64,000 bases of DNA, taken from NCBI RefSeq assembly GCF_024868665.1, contig NC_079900.1, forward strand, positions 24,511,893 to 24,575,892. Direction: 5' to 3'. Positions 42,919-55,398 of this stretch are shown here, piece by piece. Every line of letters starts with the position of its first letter. Positions within the stretch are counted from its first letter, which is position 1. Source of the DNA: Triplophysa rosa. Its lineage: Eukaryota > Chordata > Actinopteri > Cypriniformes > Nemacheilidae. Made by a program: the position numbers and the translations under genes. Below the pieces are notes generated by a model that saw only the letters and a list, made by a program, of their open reading frames with translations, was not told the DNA's origin and did no database searches.

Positions 42919-43503
42919 ATGCAACATTTAAAAATGATAAAAACACTGAGCCTTTCACAAATCGAGGAAAAAAAACTCTGACACATCCCAGTCCTGTTAT
43001 ACCACTTTTCCAATTAGATGAAATGGCCTGAACTGACTATTTTATCCACCTTATTTTTGGCTTAAATGTGGTTGCCACAATCTTTGAGCTGTTTGTGTTT
43101 AGACTTCCGGTGAGCCGATATAGCTAATGGCAGTCGTATTGCAAATGAGACAAGTGTGCTGTTTTGACTGGCTAGTTAATATTTATTATGGAACCCAAAG
43201 GTACAAGCTTAATGTGTGCAGATAGAGGTTGCCATAATAGCCAGTACACAGCAAAAAATGTCTACAAAACATTTGTTTTTACCTTGATCCACGCACCAGA
43301 GCTGAATCTGGATGTCACGCTAAGAATATTAGCAGCAGTTAAAATTTAGCTGTTAGCATTTTTATACTTATTTAGCAGTTTAAAACTTAACAGGCTAAAG
43401 CAAACCTTCCTGCCAGTGGATCACAGCTGTATTACTAAGTTAACAGTTAAAGGACATTACATTTTCATTAATTTATCTGAATCACATTTAACAGTTTAGT
43501 TTA
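42919..43503. other. No recognisable feature
   Basis: This is AT-rich sequence with no open frame of note or terminal repeat. Confidence 0.4.
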
Positions 43504-43791
43504 CTATGTACTAGGGATGCACCGAATCTAACATTCTTGCCTGAAGCCGAACATGATGTGAAACACTTGGCCGAAGGCCGAATAATACCGAACACCGAAC
43601 ATGTTTTTTTGCATTTCTTCTATTTATTAAGCTATTTTTTCACTATTGCACAAACTGAATAGTCAAAATTTGCTTTTAAAAAATTGTCTTGCTTTTCAAT
43701 AAAATACAATACAACTTAATATAAAATTGAGCAAAACAAAATACATTAAAACAAAAAATTGAATAGCCTATATTAATTAGGCCTATAATTA

Positions 43792-44204
43792 AGCGGGTTT
43801 CCATCACTCTGGTTTTATTCGCATTATGAAGTTTCGCATCAGAAACGAGTGATGGAAACGCCAAATTTCGAATTAAAAACCCCTAATTCGCAAAAAGTTT
43901 TTACGCTTGCTTGAGGTGGTTTTTCACTTTTGCGAACTGTAACGACTGTGTTTCCCAAACAGCAGGCATCCACAAAAGCAACGCATTTATTGTGTTTCGT
44001 AATCGTCTGCTTGCGCAATTATTCTATATGAAAATAATTATATTCAGTGGCTTCTCTTACTTTTCTTACTGATATTTAGTGGCAGTTTGTTAGGAAGTGG
44101 CGGTTGACTATCTGGATGGAAACGGTGCTTATTCGAAAATGTTTTATGCGATATTCCAATTTTGCGCATAAGCTAAATTTGCAACTTTGGATGGAAACCC
44201 GGCT
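43792..44204. mobile_element. MITE with GGGTTTCCATC ends, nested in the hAT
   Basis: AGCGGGTTTCCATC at the left and GATGGAAACCCGGCT at the right are inverted repeats (one base missing at the left). Internal ATTCGCATTATGAAGTTTCG segments and TGATGGAAACG add fold-back potential. It is 413 bp with no gene. Confidence 0.75.
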
Positions 44205-44521
44205 ACTGACTGCTAAAAGAATGTAAGTTACTCTGTACCCCTACAACAAAACAGTTCATTAAAAAGTGTCATTCCACAGGCCTATAAACTAAAAATACGA
44301 ATAAACGAAAACTGTTGGATTATTATAGGATTGCAAAATGATTTTAAGAAAAAAAAACATCGAATGCAAGCAATTCTGACTGATGCTGACTGACAACCAT
44401 ATCAGTTCACGTCTCTCCTCCAAACTCCGCCCACAAAAGCTGACTGTTCTCTGGCGCACTCGTGGCCGGGATGCACAGAACATACTTTGACAAGTTGTTT
44501 AGTACAGGGAACTAAGTCTTT

Positions 44522-44523
<2 letters not shown>

Positions 44524-44582
<59 letters not shown>
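44524..44582. repeat. (CT)n microsatellite
   Basis: This is a pure CT run of about 59 bp within the hAT element. Confidence 0.95.
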
Positions 44583-44584
<2 letters not shown>

Positions 44585-44980
44585 GCTGGTTGCTATAGTT
44601 GATCGTTTCTCGAGTCATGTTCGGTAAAATTTATTCGGCCATTTCACATGTTCGGCCGAATACCGAATATGCGTTTTTTTGCTATTTTCGGCCGAATATA
44701 TTCGGTGGCCGAACATTCGGTGCATCCCTACTATGTACAGTATGTTACTATGAGGATTAAAGATGAAATAAAACAAGAGAGAGAATGAACAACACAAAAT
44801 CATTTTTATTTAATATACATAAAAATAGACAGTTATCGTATGTTTTGAGTTGTTTTTAGAAAGTTGTGATGGATGCTGCAGCTCGGTGGAGACCCGCGAT
44901 ACAAGAGTAACCAGCCGTCTCCATGCTTCCGTTATTAGTTGTAAGGATCCAGGAATGTTTGCTCCATTTTTAATCTGCTT

Positions 44981-45652
44981 TTAAAGCAACAACGAGCCGT
45001 TTTTCGACCTTAAAATAATCTCTCTAAAATTATTTTAGTGGTAGGACAACTCTTAACCGGACGAATTTTACTGCCGCTTCTACCTAAGCAGCCCTCTATC
45101 GGCTGAAATCACACTTGTAACTTTGGTTTACGGGTAGAATCCCAAGCCCCGCACATCATCTGCTTTACGGAATACGTCACGTTTTACTCATAGCCTGGGT
45201 GAAGTTAGCCAACATCTAACAATAAGACGATACCATGTAGTTCAACGCAAGTCTCCAAACCATCACCATGGCAGAGCCTGCAAAAAAACAAAGAGGCTTT
45301 TGTCGGAGGAAGCGAAGAAAAGAAAGAGAGAGAGTGATCGGACGGGCTTACACTCAGTGGCGTGAGCTGAAAGAGTCAACGGGTTGGAGATGGAGACCTA
45401 GTGGTCCTGCTACTGGATTTGTAAGTGTTATATGTAGGCTACATTTTTCTTACACTCCTGTACTTTTGAGCTTATTTGTTATTAGTTATTAGACATAGTT
45501 TCAAAACAACGTATCTGGGTATGCCGGTTACATCAACTTCTTGTGTATTGAGCTGACAACGGGGAAACTTTGCGACACACGTATCAGACAATTGCGCTTA
45601 TCAACCACATGGGGTAACCATACACCAAAACGGCTCGTTGTTGCTTTAAAAA
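44981..45652 (+). mobile_element. TTTAAAGCAACAACGAGCC element with exon
   Basis: The left TTTTAAAGCAACAACGAGCC and right GGCTCGTTGTTGCTTTAAAA are near-perfect inverted repeats of more than 20 bp. The TTAAAGC tip resembles the element at 31576 but the rest of the TIR differs. It carries the exon at 45268-45420 and no transposase core. Confidence 0.82.
45268..45420 (+). CDS. Transposon-borne first exon with WREL motif, second family member
   Basis: The ATG at 45268 lies in a good context (CACCATGGC). It opens 51 codons ending exactly at GTAAGT (45421), a consensus splice donor in phase 0. The peptide is strongly basic (KKQRGFCRRKRRKERERV), followed by IGRAYTQWRELKESTGW. The A-[FY]-x2-W-R-E-L-[KR]-x3-G pattern matches the exon at 31860-32044, at the same distance from the start and close to the donor. 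Function is unknown. The downstream exons, if any, are not in this element as it stands. Without splicing, translation would continue to a stop at 45492. Confidence 0.55.
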
Positions 45653-47676
45653 CACGAATTTGTGGTCTATGTCATGTACAAATTTCGACCGACTTTTCCA
45701 CTGTGCATGTAAGTCACTGGTAACTTACGTATCTGTGCTATTATAGTTGCGAATCAAAGACCCGTCAACTCCGAGAGAAAACGCAAAATAATTGAATATA
45801 TCTTCATATGATATATCAGGCTACTTCATCCTCCCACTATGTAATACATCACAGGTATGAAAAATATTCACCAAATTTCATTCAAACTCTCCAAGAAAGA
45901 AATGCTTTTTTGACTTTCTAGAACTCTATGTACTTCACCAAACTAGTGCACTAAATTCAAATATGGTGGCACGTCAATAACGTTAAGTCTAATTGGTTCT
46001 TGTGTGTCGTGACGAAAACACAAATATGACAAGAATCAATGAGATTCAATATAACCGATGTGCTGTCATATTTATATTTACCAGTAGATTTAGTAGTAGC
46101 TCTGGTGTTTTCTGCTTTTCAGTTTAGTTGTGCACACTTTTCTGGCACTTTTACAGTAACCAAAACAGCCTATTTATTCTTTAACATCGGCTTAAAGATC
46201 GTAAACCTAAATTATACATCTCTATAGTACATTTGTCCATAAAGCCACAGTCAGAGCCGCAGGAGGCAATGAACAGGAATGCTGCAAATACATATCGGAA
46301 GGTTTCTATAATTAATTTCTGCTATGTACCTCATTTGCTTGAAGAAAAATGCATTTCCTTCTTTCAATTACAAAGAGATGATGTTCTGTTTGAGACAATT
46401 ATGCAAATTACTGTTATTGCGATTTGCTTTCTTTGCATATTCGTGTCATCTTTTCATCCTCACAATGCTTGTCATTACTCAAATTAAATGAAGCAAAGGA
46501 ATTCTGTTTGCTTGTGAACTGTGAATAGATATCCAAATGCAAATTCTTTTCTTCCGATGTCGGACTACTGAACAGAACAAGGTGTTCCTATGTTTTCTAT
46601 CTGGGGCGTGAAATAATCGCACACACATTCACCTTGAAATGAATACCTGAGTGAAAATCATCCAAAAGCTGAAGTCAGCTTCTGTAATACCAAATCAAAC
46701 ACAGCAAAATAATGGCTTTCTTTTGCAGTCTGATGAAGATAAATATGGAAGGTGATAATAACTCCAAAAGCAAGCCTCTGTGGTCAATACAGATTTAATA
46801 TTACAGTAGAATATTTATCAGTCTTCATCTTGGTAGCGGATTACAGTATTACTAGGATGTGATGGTGTTGAGATGTTACATTGGAGAGGGACAGTCTTTC
46901 AGAGATCTTCACAGCTGTTAATAACTTGAAATGTGATGTCTCTTGGTGTTAAGTGTGTCATTTCATGCGTTAATTGACCATTAATTGAGGTGTTTTTCAC
47001 TGAGCTGTAAAAAGTATGAAAACATAATTTGGAGAGTATCTGAAAAAAGTGTTTAATAAATTATAGGCTATCTTCCAAAATAACACAATAGTCATTTTAC
47101 TCACTCAGTGATGGATTTTTTTTTTTCATTTTTAACCTAAGAAGTCTTCTGTTGTGAATCTGGAATAAAAGGCCTCACATCATTTTAATTTCTCTTGACC
47201 AATTTTAATCTTCATTTATTATTTTTTTAAATCGACTATTTATAGGTATGTGTTTAGTAAAATGATCATTTTTGTTTCATTCTGTGAACTAGTTAAAACT
47301 TTTCTCCAAATTCCAAATGAAAATATAGTTTGGTATATGCAGAATTTTGAAACGGGAAAAACTGGTTAAAATAACAAAAAAAGATGTAAAGTTTGCAGAT
47401 CTTGAATATTGGAAAAAAAAACAAGTTAATATGTTTAAACAAGTTAATAATAATGTTTTACGTGTATTTTAAATACGAATAGTTTACAATTAAAGCATCA
47501 TTACATACATCACAGTGAAGTGACTTACTTGTGATTGGTCTAATTAATTTTTTAAGCAAGATATTTATTGTGGTGCTATGTAAGATCTGTGGAGCTATAT
47601 ATGGCTTAAATTTACGACATACATTTCACATTGTTTTGTGCATTATTATGAAAGAAAGAAGGAGAGAAAAGAGACC
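45653..47676. other. No recognisable feature
   Basis: This is 2 kb of AT-rich DNA. Open frames 46039-46227 and 46233-46487 have no motifs. It may be old intronic or intergenic sequence. Confidence 0.45.
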
Positions 47677-47678
47677 GA

Positions 47679-47754
<76 letters not shown>
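47677..47754. repeat. (GAAA)n microsatellite
   Basis: About 19 tandem GAAA units. The lysine/glutamate-rich open frame across it is an artefact of the repeat. Confidence 0.95.
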
Positions 47755-48100
47755 AGCGCTGCAGAGAGAAAAAAGAGCCCAGAAGATGAGCAGTAATTTG
47801 TCTCTGTGTGTCAGTGGTGGAGTGAAGGCGATGTGATTGTGGGAGGTAGAGGACACACAGTGAGGGAGAGGCACCACTGGGCAGACGCTCTTAACACTAT
47901 ACAGCAGCATTCATTACACTCAACACGACACCTTAACACCCACTAAATATGCCCGCTCCTTGACTAAACCTTCACAAACACACACCCTGTGACAGACAAC
48001 AGAGCAGCTTTTGTTTTCTGCCCTGCTTTGTCAGCCTAGTGGTTGAGTAACTTTCCTTAACTTTAGTTAACATAACCATTACTAGAGCAAGCTATATAAA
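47755..48100. other. No recognisable feature
   Basis: This is spacer sequence; nothing was identified. Confidence 0.4.
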
Positions 48101-48180
48101 CACTTTACAATAAGGTTGTGTTTGTTAACATTAGTGACATTGGTAGTTAACACGTTGTTGGTTAATGCCAATGCAATTGT
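48101..48180. repeat. CACTTTACAATAAGG repeat fragment
   Basis: ACACTTTACAATAAGGTTGT followed by GTTTGTTAACATTAG is a motif I know as dispersed in fish genomes, likely a DNA transposon end. Its partner was not found. Confidence 0.5.
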
Positions 48181-50287
48181 ATGAATTTGGGTAACGCTAT
48201 AGAGGCAATTCACACACCTTTATCTGTGAGACTCAGATTATCAGTCATACAGTTCGATTAAAGCAAATTATCATCTTGCAGTTTCAAATAATGTTACCAG
48301 CCAGCTGTTGAGAAATGTGTCATTTATTCATCAAAGCAAATCATTTACTCTCATTTAGCATTTGGCAAATGTTTATTGTTTTACTGGAATCTTGGGTGCG
48401 TTGCCACTAACTAATGATTTTTTTGAAGGATTTTTGTTTGGCATTGCATTTGCATGTCACTGTAATAAGTTTTGCTTTTTGAGACTAAGTATCTCTTGAC
48501 ACGAGATTGATCTCGAAAAAAACAGCAAGGTTTTAACCCAACCTCAAACTGTCATATAAGCGTGTGGCCCGGGGTGAATTGATGATATCCTCTAATGCAC
48601 AGCTGTAAATGTGAATCATTAGTTTCTTCCGACTCTAATCAGAGCTATATTGATGATCCATGATCAATGTACCATTATGCCTCATTACCTGACTCTTCCC
48701 AAATATCTCCATTTTGACTTTTCTCGCTTTCTGCTCATCACATCAAAAAGCAATGAGAATGATGAGCTTTATGTAATATATCTTGTCCACCTCATGTATG
48801 TACGCTACTGGAGACACTTGAGTGATATGCTTCTCATTGTCTTAAAAAGGTTTTCATCGGAATATCTATGCTTACATGTCTGAAATAAAATGTATAGACA
48901 AAAATATAATTGTGCAAATATAAACTATTTTCATAATAATAAAATTGTATTTAATAAACAATGACTTTAAAATGGATGACTTTGACTAAATAATGAAAAA
49001 GAAGCAGTCAGTAAAAGCACACAATAGCATTTTGTGGTGAAACTCCAAGAAGCTGCTTGAGAAAATGGCTAGAGAAAATTTCTGCAAATTTTAGGCCAAA
49101 TGTGACTACATTGAAGATGATAAAAGATGTTTTTTTTTTTTTAATGGAAACATAATCATCATAGTTACCTTTGTGTTATTCTACAGTTTTGATGAGCTTA
49201 CTATTTTTCTAAAATGTAAAAAAAAGAATAAATCAGCAAGTAAGTGTCCAAAAACTTGACCTGTGTGTAAATTAAATACTAAGAGTGTCATATATTGACA
49301 AGCAGGTCGTTTTTGGTACAGTGATTGTTTAACACATCTGATTGTAATTTACATCCATTTACCCTCAATGTTTTGGCCCTGGAGATTTATATACATATCT
49401 GGGACGATAAATACATTTCTTGACAGCATTATAGGCCTACTATCACCATTTTAGGAAAATATGGGCGTAACACAAATCATCGTTGTTGATGACACTCTTT
49501 GAGATGTCTTGTTTGACGGGCAGCCAGTCTGCTCCACTTTTGCCTGATTAAAGGGACACCGGGGTGCTCAATCAAGCAGTTTGTGAGCAATCACAATCAC
49601 TTACCTTTAAAAAAAGATTTTTACCCACAATGCAATCTGCTGGCAGATTTTCACTCAGTGTACGACGCTGTCATATGCTAATCCCCCCATCAACAATTAC
49701 TGACAAAAAATTGGGATGGGTCGCTACTGTAACGCTGACAGCATGTTAAGCGATCGTGTAAAGAAAAGTCTTTTATGTCAACAGGATAATGTTTCAATCA
49801 GGATCTGTGACACTGGAACCTTCTGGGAAGATTCCTGGAAAATATTATTTGCATTTTCTCTCCAGCCCTCTTCCAGCAGCTCGATAGTTTTCGATGTATA
49901 ATTACGCCCTGATGAAACTGTCTCCATGTCATAAATATTTGATTCCACTCAACCGAACGTTCTAGATAGCATCTCGAGCCAGTTCCCCCAGTGTGACCAC
50001 AGGTTCCTCACAGGGCTGGGTGGTAATGCTGTTATCATGACAGAGCGTGTCAGGCCTGGAGCTTGGATCAGATGAACCTGACCTTGCTCACAGATTAGCC
50101 TGTGGTGGACAACCTCAGTGATGTAAAACGCTTTCATCCATGATAGCCTACTGAGCTGAATTTCTCATTAAGACTGAATCAGAACACAGAGCGATATGTA
50201 TAACGTTTGACGAATTTTGGTTGAATTCTGTCTCTTTGATTAAAAATGAACAAAAATCATTTGAGCTCGTTCATAAAAAAGTCTGTA
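48181..50287. other. No recognisable feature
   Basis: This is AT-rich sequence. The frames 48650-48883 and 49564-49749 are not supported by motifs. Confidence 0.45.
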
Positions 50288-50854
50288 TTAAAGGGGTCAT
50301 ATGGCGCGAATACATGTTTTTGTGTCTTTGGTGTGTTATAAGTTGCCCATGCATGTATTAGACATGTAAAATTGCAAAAATGAAAGTGTGGGAACAAAAG
50401 ATGCATTCTTTCTAAAAGCGAATGCTCACTCAGACCTGCCTGAAACGCCTCGTGTAACCACACCCCCACTAATCTACGTCAGTTCCTGGTATGATTTGAC
50501 TAAGACCGCCCAAATGTGTACGCAAATAAGGTGGGCGTACCTGTCAGTACAATTGCTTTGGGACCTGATGTTCCAAATATGGTAAGAGGCATTACATCTC
50601 CATCACACGCTTGCAGTATTCGACCAATTACTACGCACTGGATAACTGGCCAATCACAGCACACCTCGCTTTTCAGAGCCATGAGCTTTGTTAAAAATCA
50701 GCGCGTTTCAGAGAGGCGGAGCAAAGAGGAGATACAAACATGCTCGGTCTGTGGAAAATACAGCGTTTTTGAACCTTAAATCGTGTGTACACATTGCGTT
50801 ACATCTAAAACAAACCATAATATTCGTTTTAGCCGTGTCATATGACTCCTTTAA
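50288..50854. mobile_element. MITE with TTAAAGGGGTCATATG ends
   Basis: The left TTAAAGGGGTCATATG is inverted at the right as CATATGACTCCTTTAA (one mismatch). It is 567 bp and of TTA/TAA type. The interior contains GGCGGAGCAAAGAGGAG and a CCACACCCCCACTAA segment common in such elements. The open frame at 50516-50779 is not considered a gene. Confidence 0.85.
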
Positions 50855-51863
50855 AACGGTCTCCATTGTAATGTCTGACCGGATACTTTCTCAGTCATTG
50901 TTTTCTTGAGCAACAATACAATACTTCATAATGAAGAAAACAGTATTACATTTTTGTTGGTGTGGATTATGATTTGGGTGTGTGTCTAAAAATATCTCTC
51001 GTAGGTTATGCCCAAATCAGAAACTGGGGAACAAAGTTATTTTTCACGTAGCGTTAACTTTTGAACGCATAGGGTATGCTAGCTAACTTTGTTAGTTATA
51101 CAACTAGCAGTTAACTATCGGCCAGAAACTAAACAAAGGAAACTGTTTGTCATCTCTTTTTCTTTAGTCGTCACAAGTGCATTAGTATAAAGGGAGAGGG
51201 AACAATGAGAAGGCTCATGTTATGTATCAGGTTTTTGTTCGTAAATGCATTTGTTAACGTTTTCCACCGTTAGTACATGCAGGCATGTATAGATGTATAC
51301 GCTCTCAGTTTATCTTTACTATACAGGTTTGGTTTCTCTGTCTGGTAGGTGTAGATGTCAGGCAACTTAACTGGAGGTAATCCTGTCAGTTCGTCTCTGG
51401 ATCCACTGAGTGAGCGCGCACAGGTCGGCCAGGTTCCTTTCGTTAAAGTTAACTTTTTCAAAAACAATCGCGGTTCTAGACAGTGAGTGACCTTACATGT
51501 TCAAATTGAATCTGATTTTTTCTAGTCATTGTCAAAAAGCAGGCAAACAAAACGTGCTACCTAGCATTAGTTATGCGATCAGGGGATCTTTCTGCCTCCA
51601 CCTAAGCTCCACCCACAAAAACGTGTCACAATGTTTACTAAAAGTAAAGGCGTCTATTCACTACAAAAAATACTATTTAGCATCAGCACTATTGTATGAG
51701 CGTGTATGAAACATTGGCACATATGGTGGTTTCCTTCAGTTGATCAGATGCTGAACCAGTGCGTCGATGATGTGCAAAAAAAACATTTTCTAACCATGAT
51801 TTATTCCTTGTGAATCTTCACCTCTGTATTTCAAAGTGAAGTGTGTTATTTCTCTATCACTAA
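50855..51863. other. No recognisable feature
   Basis: Short frames only; no motif or terminal repeat. Confidence 0.4.
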
Positions 51864-52221
51864 AGCTGCGTTCAGACCACCAGCGACCGTGTCACGGTGT
51901 GTCGCTTCTCTTGCTAAGAGGTGGTTAGAAGGCATTCCTTGCTTGGTTGTCCTAGGAACATTGATAAACAAACACTGCAGTAACTGACGAGACACGGATG
52001 ATGTGAGCTCCGCTGCTGTACTCCTATTGGTTGTCGCTCCAGAAAGTCGCCCAGCATTTGCATAAAGTTGAGCAAATCTCAACTTTGTCGAGTCGCTAGA
52101 CACGCACGCCCACTTCCTGTCGTCAATGATCACCGTGGCTCGTGTCGCTGGATGTCGCTAGGCTAGCATTTAAATGAATGACATCACCTCGCTTTGTCGC
52201 TGGCGGTCTGAACGGGGCGTA
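51864..52221. mobile_element. MITE with CGTTCAGACCACCAGCGAC ends
   Basis: The left GCGTTCAGACCACCAGCGAC and right GTCGCTGGCGGTCTGAACGG form inverted repeats with one mismatch. They bound about 358 bp, with more GTCGCT motifs inside. The minus-strand frame 51846-52133 is a shadow. Confidence 0.8.
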
Positions 52222-53602
52222 AGAAGTGCCACAGTGTTTACACTCTTCAGGAAGTCAGCTTACTAATAGCTTAAATATAGCTGCATCTGCACTTTAAACT
52301 AGGATAGGAAAAAGTGTGTTCACAAATTGTTAAAGTCTCTTCCAATATTCATGAAAAACAACCTCTTTATACAGTATATTAGTGTTTGCTGTTACCTGTT
52401 TCCTCTGCAGAGATTTTGATGGATTTAAATGTACTACAGAAAGTACTACATAATAAATCCAATTAAACTATTCAGGCAAACTACCAATTTCCCTGGGGCC
52501 GAAATAACCAAAGGGTTTGTCTTTATGCATGCTTATTCTGATTAAATCTTAATCATTTTCAGTCCTTGAAAGTACTCATCTTGTCTCAAAGGGTAACTTC
52601 AAAACTCTGTAGCTGTTTTTATTTTTATATTTTCATCTGCAATATAAAAAATGGTTGTTTGTTATTTGAATAAGTGAGCTGACAACAAAAATGTGAATGT
52701 GGCTTAGTAAATAACACAAAAATAAACAGTTATTTTAACTAAATCTTTTAAAATAATTAAAATGTTTTTTTCAGTGGGCCACATAAAAATGATTAACAAT
52801 CCAACAGTTAATTTCTCAAAAATGTACATATATTATTTAAGTTTAGTTAATGAAAAAAATAAGTATATTTAATTAACAAATTATATTTTTAATATTCACT
52901 TTTGGTGAATTTAAATAGAAATATTTGAGTTACTCAGATTTACTTAATTTTTTACTTACATTTACACAATTTAAACAGTATATTTCATTGATGTCACAGC
53001 TTTAAAATTTACCCAATTATTTTGAGTGTAAATTGTTTCACGTGAATTTAAGGTAAATTTGAGTGAAGTGGATAACTCATCTAATTCCGCGTCTCCACCA
53101 GACGCGACGCGACAAAAGACATTAAAAACGCATTAGACCCCATTATAATTTTACATTCTGTTCACACCGGATGCGGACAAATTTTTATTTTTTCGTATTA
53201 AAAACTTCCCAGCAAATAGTCAGGTTTGCGTTTGTTAGTAGAATAAAAATCAAAGCGTTCCCCCAAACTAAGCATAGTGTGAGCGGAAATCGGGCAGAGC
53301 TCCCGGCGGCCCATGCTTTGACAGCTCCCATGAATTGTCGAGCTGTAGCTCGGGGCCTTACGGCTTTAAACACCCGTCTTACAGAAATAATCGACCTTCT
53401 CCCCGGGGACCCACCTCAGCACATATTGCTAAAAAGTGTGGGGCCGTGCGCGCCATTCAAGATGTGCTCTTTAAAAACCAGTTCATGGAATAGTCAAAAA
53501 TATCTTTGTCTTAGATGATGAACCTCCACCAGGGATGTTTCGTCCGCCAGGTACGCGAGGCATCGCTGCTCTATACAGGCTAACTGCTTCTGTGCTGAAA
53601 TA
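52222..53602. other. AT-rich stretch with one MITE-like terminus
   Basis: GCGTCTCCACCAGACGCGAC at 53090 resembles a fish MITE end, but no partner was found. The frame 53171-53518 shows no domain. The rest is AT-rich. Confidence 0.4.
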
Positions 53603-54393
53603 TTTAAAGGTGCATATATTTAAAGCCGTTTTTATTGTTTTATACTATTGTCTGATGTCTACTTATGACGTTCGCGTGGTTTTTACATTCAAAAACATCA
53701 AAATAGCCTAAGTAATATCTACCCTTGTTTTGAGGCCGGCTGGAGAAACACTCGGTTTTTAAGGGCGGGCCGCATAGAAGACTTGGAAGTAAACGCCCAC
53801 TGCTATGATTGGATAGCAGCTTGCGTAGTTGACTTAGTTGGAACCTTCTGTGAATTTGGTTAGACACGTAACGTTACATAACTTGATTTTACTCAAATTT
53901 ACGGACTTATTTCTCAGATGTGATGGCAAGGCTTTGCGTATAGTTTGTATAGCCTATAGTTGTATGGTGTTTAGTGATATATGACCGCACATGTCATCAT
54001 TTTAGACCCGTGAAACGGACAGAAGATCACCACAATCGCGGGTCTCAAATGTTAAGTTAGTTAGTTAGTTTTCATTATAAATAAACAAACGGTAGACTCC
54101 TGGCCAAAATGACCCAGCACCAGAAATAATATCAAAACACTTCAAAACAGCCTCTATTATTCGCAAACGGTGGATAAACCCTGAAAAATGATATATGAGC
54201 CCGCCAAATCACAGAGATGCCGATTACAATTATTACAAATGACTAGAGGTCCCCAGGTAATACTATCAGGGCATATCAAGTGATCTCTAACGAAGCAATA
54301 GTGACGCATAGTACAAATATGTTTTACTCACATAAGATTGCTGCGTCATTCCTATCGGATCCAATATTGACGACACAGCACTGCTTTTTAATT

Positions 54394-54600
54394 TTAGTCT
54401 CTCCGCAAAGACTTGTTCAAGGAATCCGCATTGAAATGAAGCGAACAAACGCTCAATGTGTTCCCCACGTGAGCTGGAACGTCTTTAAAAATGAACTTCA
54501 ACCACGCATTCCTACTGTCGGAATCCGAAGGAAGGTTATGCAGCGACTGTGTTCTTCCACAACCAGGCACTGCACAATACTTTGCGATCTTTAACGGCAT
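54394..54600 (-). CDS. THAP zinc-finger domain, single short frame
   Basis: From the ATG at 54600 the 68-residue frame has the C2CH THAP signature: YCAVPGC (Cys 9, Cys 14), NAWLKFIF (Trp 33), and VCSLHF (Cys 52, His 55). A Pro 24 follows the first pair. THAP domains bind DNA and occur in P-element-type transposases and their domesticated relatives. A TAA follows at 54396 after the last THAP residues, and no catalytic domain is nearby. This is thus a THAP-only remnant or a first exon whose donor is lost. It lies within a likely transposon. An open frame extends upstream to 54777, but the family-like part begins at this ATG. Confidence 0.75.
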   Translation of the reverse strand: MPLKIAKYCAVPGCGRTQSLHNLPSDSDSRNAWLKFIFKDVPAHVGNTLSVCSLHFNADSLNKSLRRD

Positions 54601-54720
54601 GATACTTACACTCGCTCTATCTGGTTCTGTGCAGCTTGTGTTCAGTACTGTCATGCGCGACACCTGTGGGCAGGGCTCGAGAAGTAGGCGTTGATATTCT
54701 TCTGTGGAGGCGGAGTTCAA

Positions 54721-55398
54721 CCTATCTATGACATATGCTGTCTCATTTCGTAAGGCTGCATCCTCCAGAGGTCTCATTCGAAGGCTGCTACGTCACCGAG
54801 GCTGTCTCGTTCGTAAAATCAGGTAGGACTCTCCGGAGGCACCCTTCAAATGCGACCTTCTTTGACAGGAATTTGGAGGATACATGAGCTGTATCTTTCG
54901 TTGCTAGAGATAACCCACAATTCTTTGCGTCGGCCAACGTCTGTTATTTGAATAAACGGCAACAGCTGCACATTCAATCAAATATGTGGAGTTTAAATGT
55001 TAACAGTTTACAATTTGTGTCACTTATTTTAATCTTGCAGGCATATGTAGTAAATAGGTTTACAAGTGTTTAGTGATTTTTAAACGTTTTGAAACAGTAA
55101 GGCAAAAATGTTAAATTTGTTTAACTCTTTTGGCATTGTTTAGGGTAGATAGTTACCAACTTTTTACCTCTTAAAATCATGTAGAAATCATTGTAATTCA
55201 TTTAACAGGTGTGCTAGTGCAACGTGTTGTCATAGCAACGTGGTACTTCCTGTTTCCTTTTCTGCCAGTATGTCCTACGAAGGATGTCTTGTTTAATTCT
55301 AAGTTGAGAATCCTCCGTATACCGCATCCTTTAGAGGTTGATACCTATGGAGGACACAAGGACGCAGCCTTACGAAACGAGACACAGCTATAGATAGG
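54721..55398. mobile_element. TIR element nested upstream of the THAP frame
   Basis: CCTATCTATGACATATGCTG followed by TCTCATTTCGTAAGGCTGC at the left is inverted at the right (GCAGCCTTACGAAACGAGAC ... ATAGATAGG), about 45 bp with several mismatches. Additional GGTCTCATTCG and CTCGTTCG motifs lie inside. No gene is present. Confidence 0.72.

Larger units (their letters stand above)
43512..44730. mobile_element. hAT element with TAGGGATGCACCGAA ends and 8-bp TSD
   Basis: The ends TAGGGATGCACCGAA and TTCGGTGCATCCCTA are perfect inverted repeats. The flanking CTATGTAC is duplicated exactly (43504-43511 and 44731-44738), as expected of hAT. Subterminal copies of GGCCGAA and TTCGGCC are abundant at both ends (43571-43600, 44633-44710), likely transposase-binding repeats by analogy. 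It has no transposase. A MITE (43792-44204) and a (CT)n run (44524-44582) lie inside. Confidence 0.92.

Noticed and set aside
47531..47910. Lysine/glutamate-rich frame and its serine/phenylalanine antisense
   Set aside because: Both are translations of the (GAAA)n microsatellite.
50516..50779. 87-codon frame in the TTAAAGGGGTCATATG MITE
   Set aside because: It has no splice donor or motif comparable to the WREL exons; MITE interiors of this type are non-coding.
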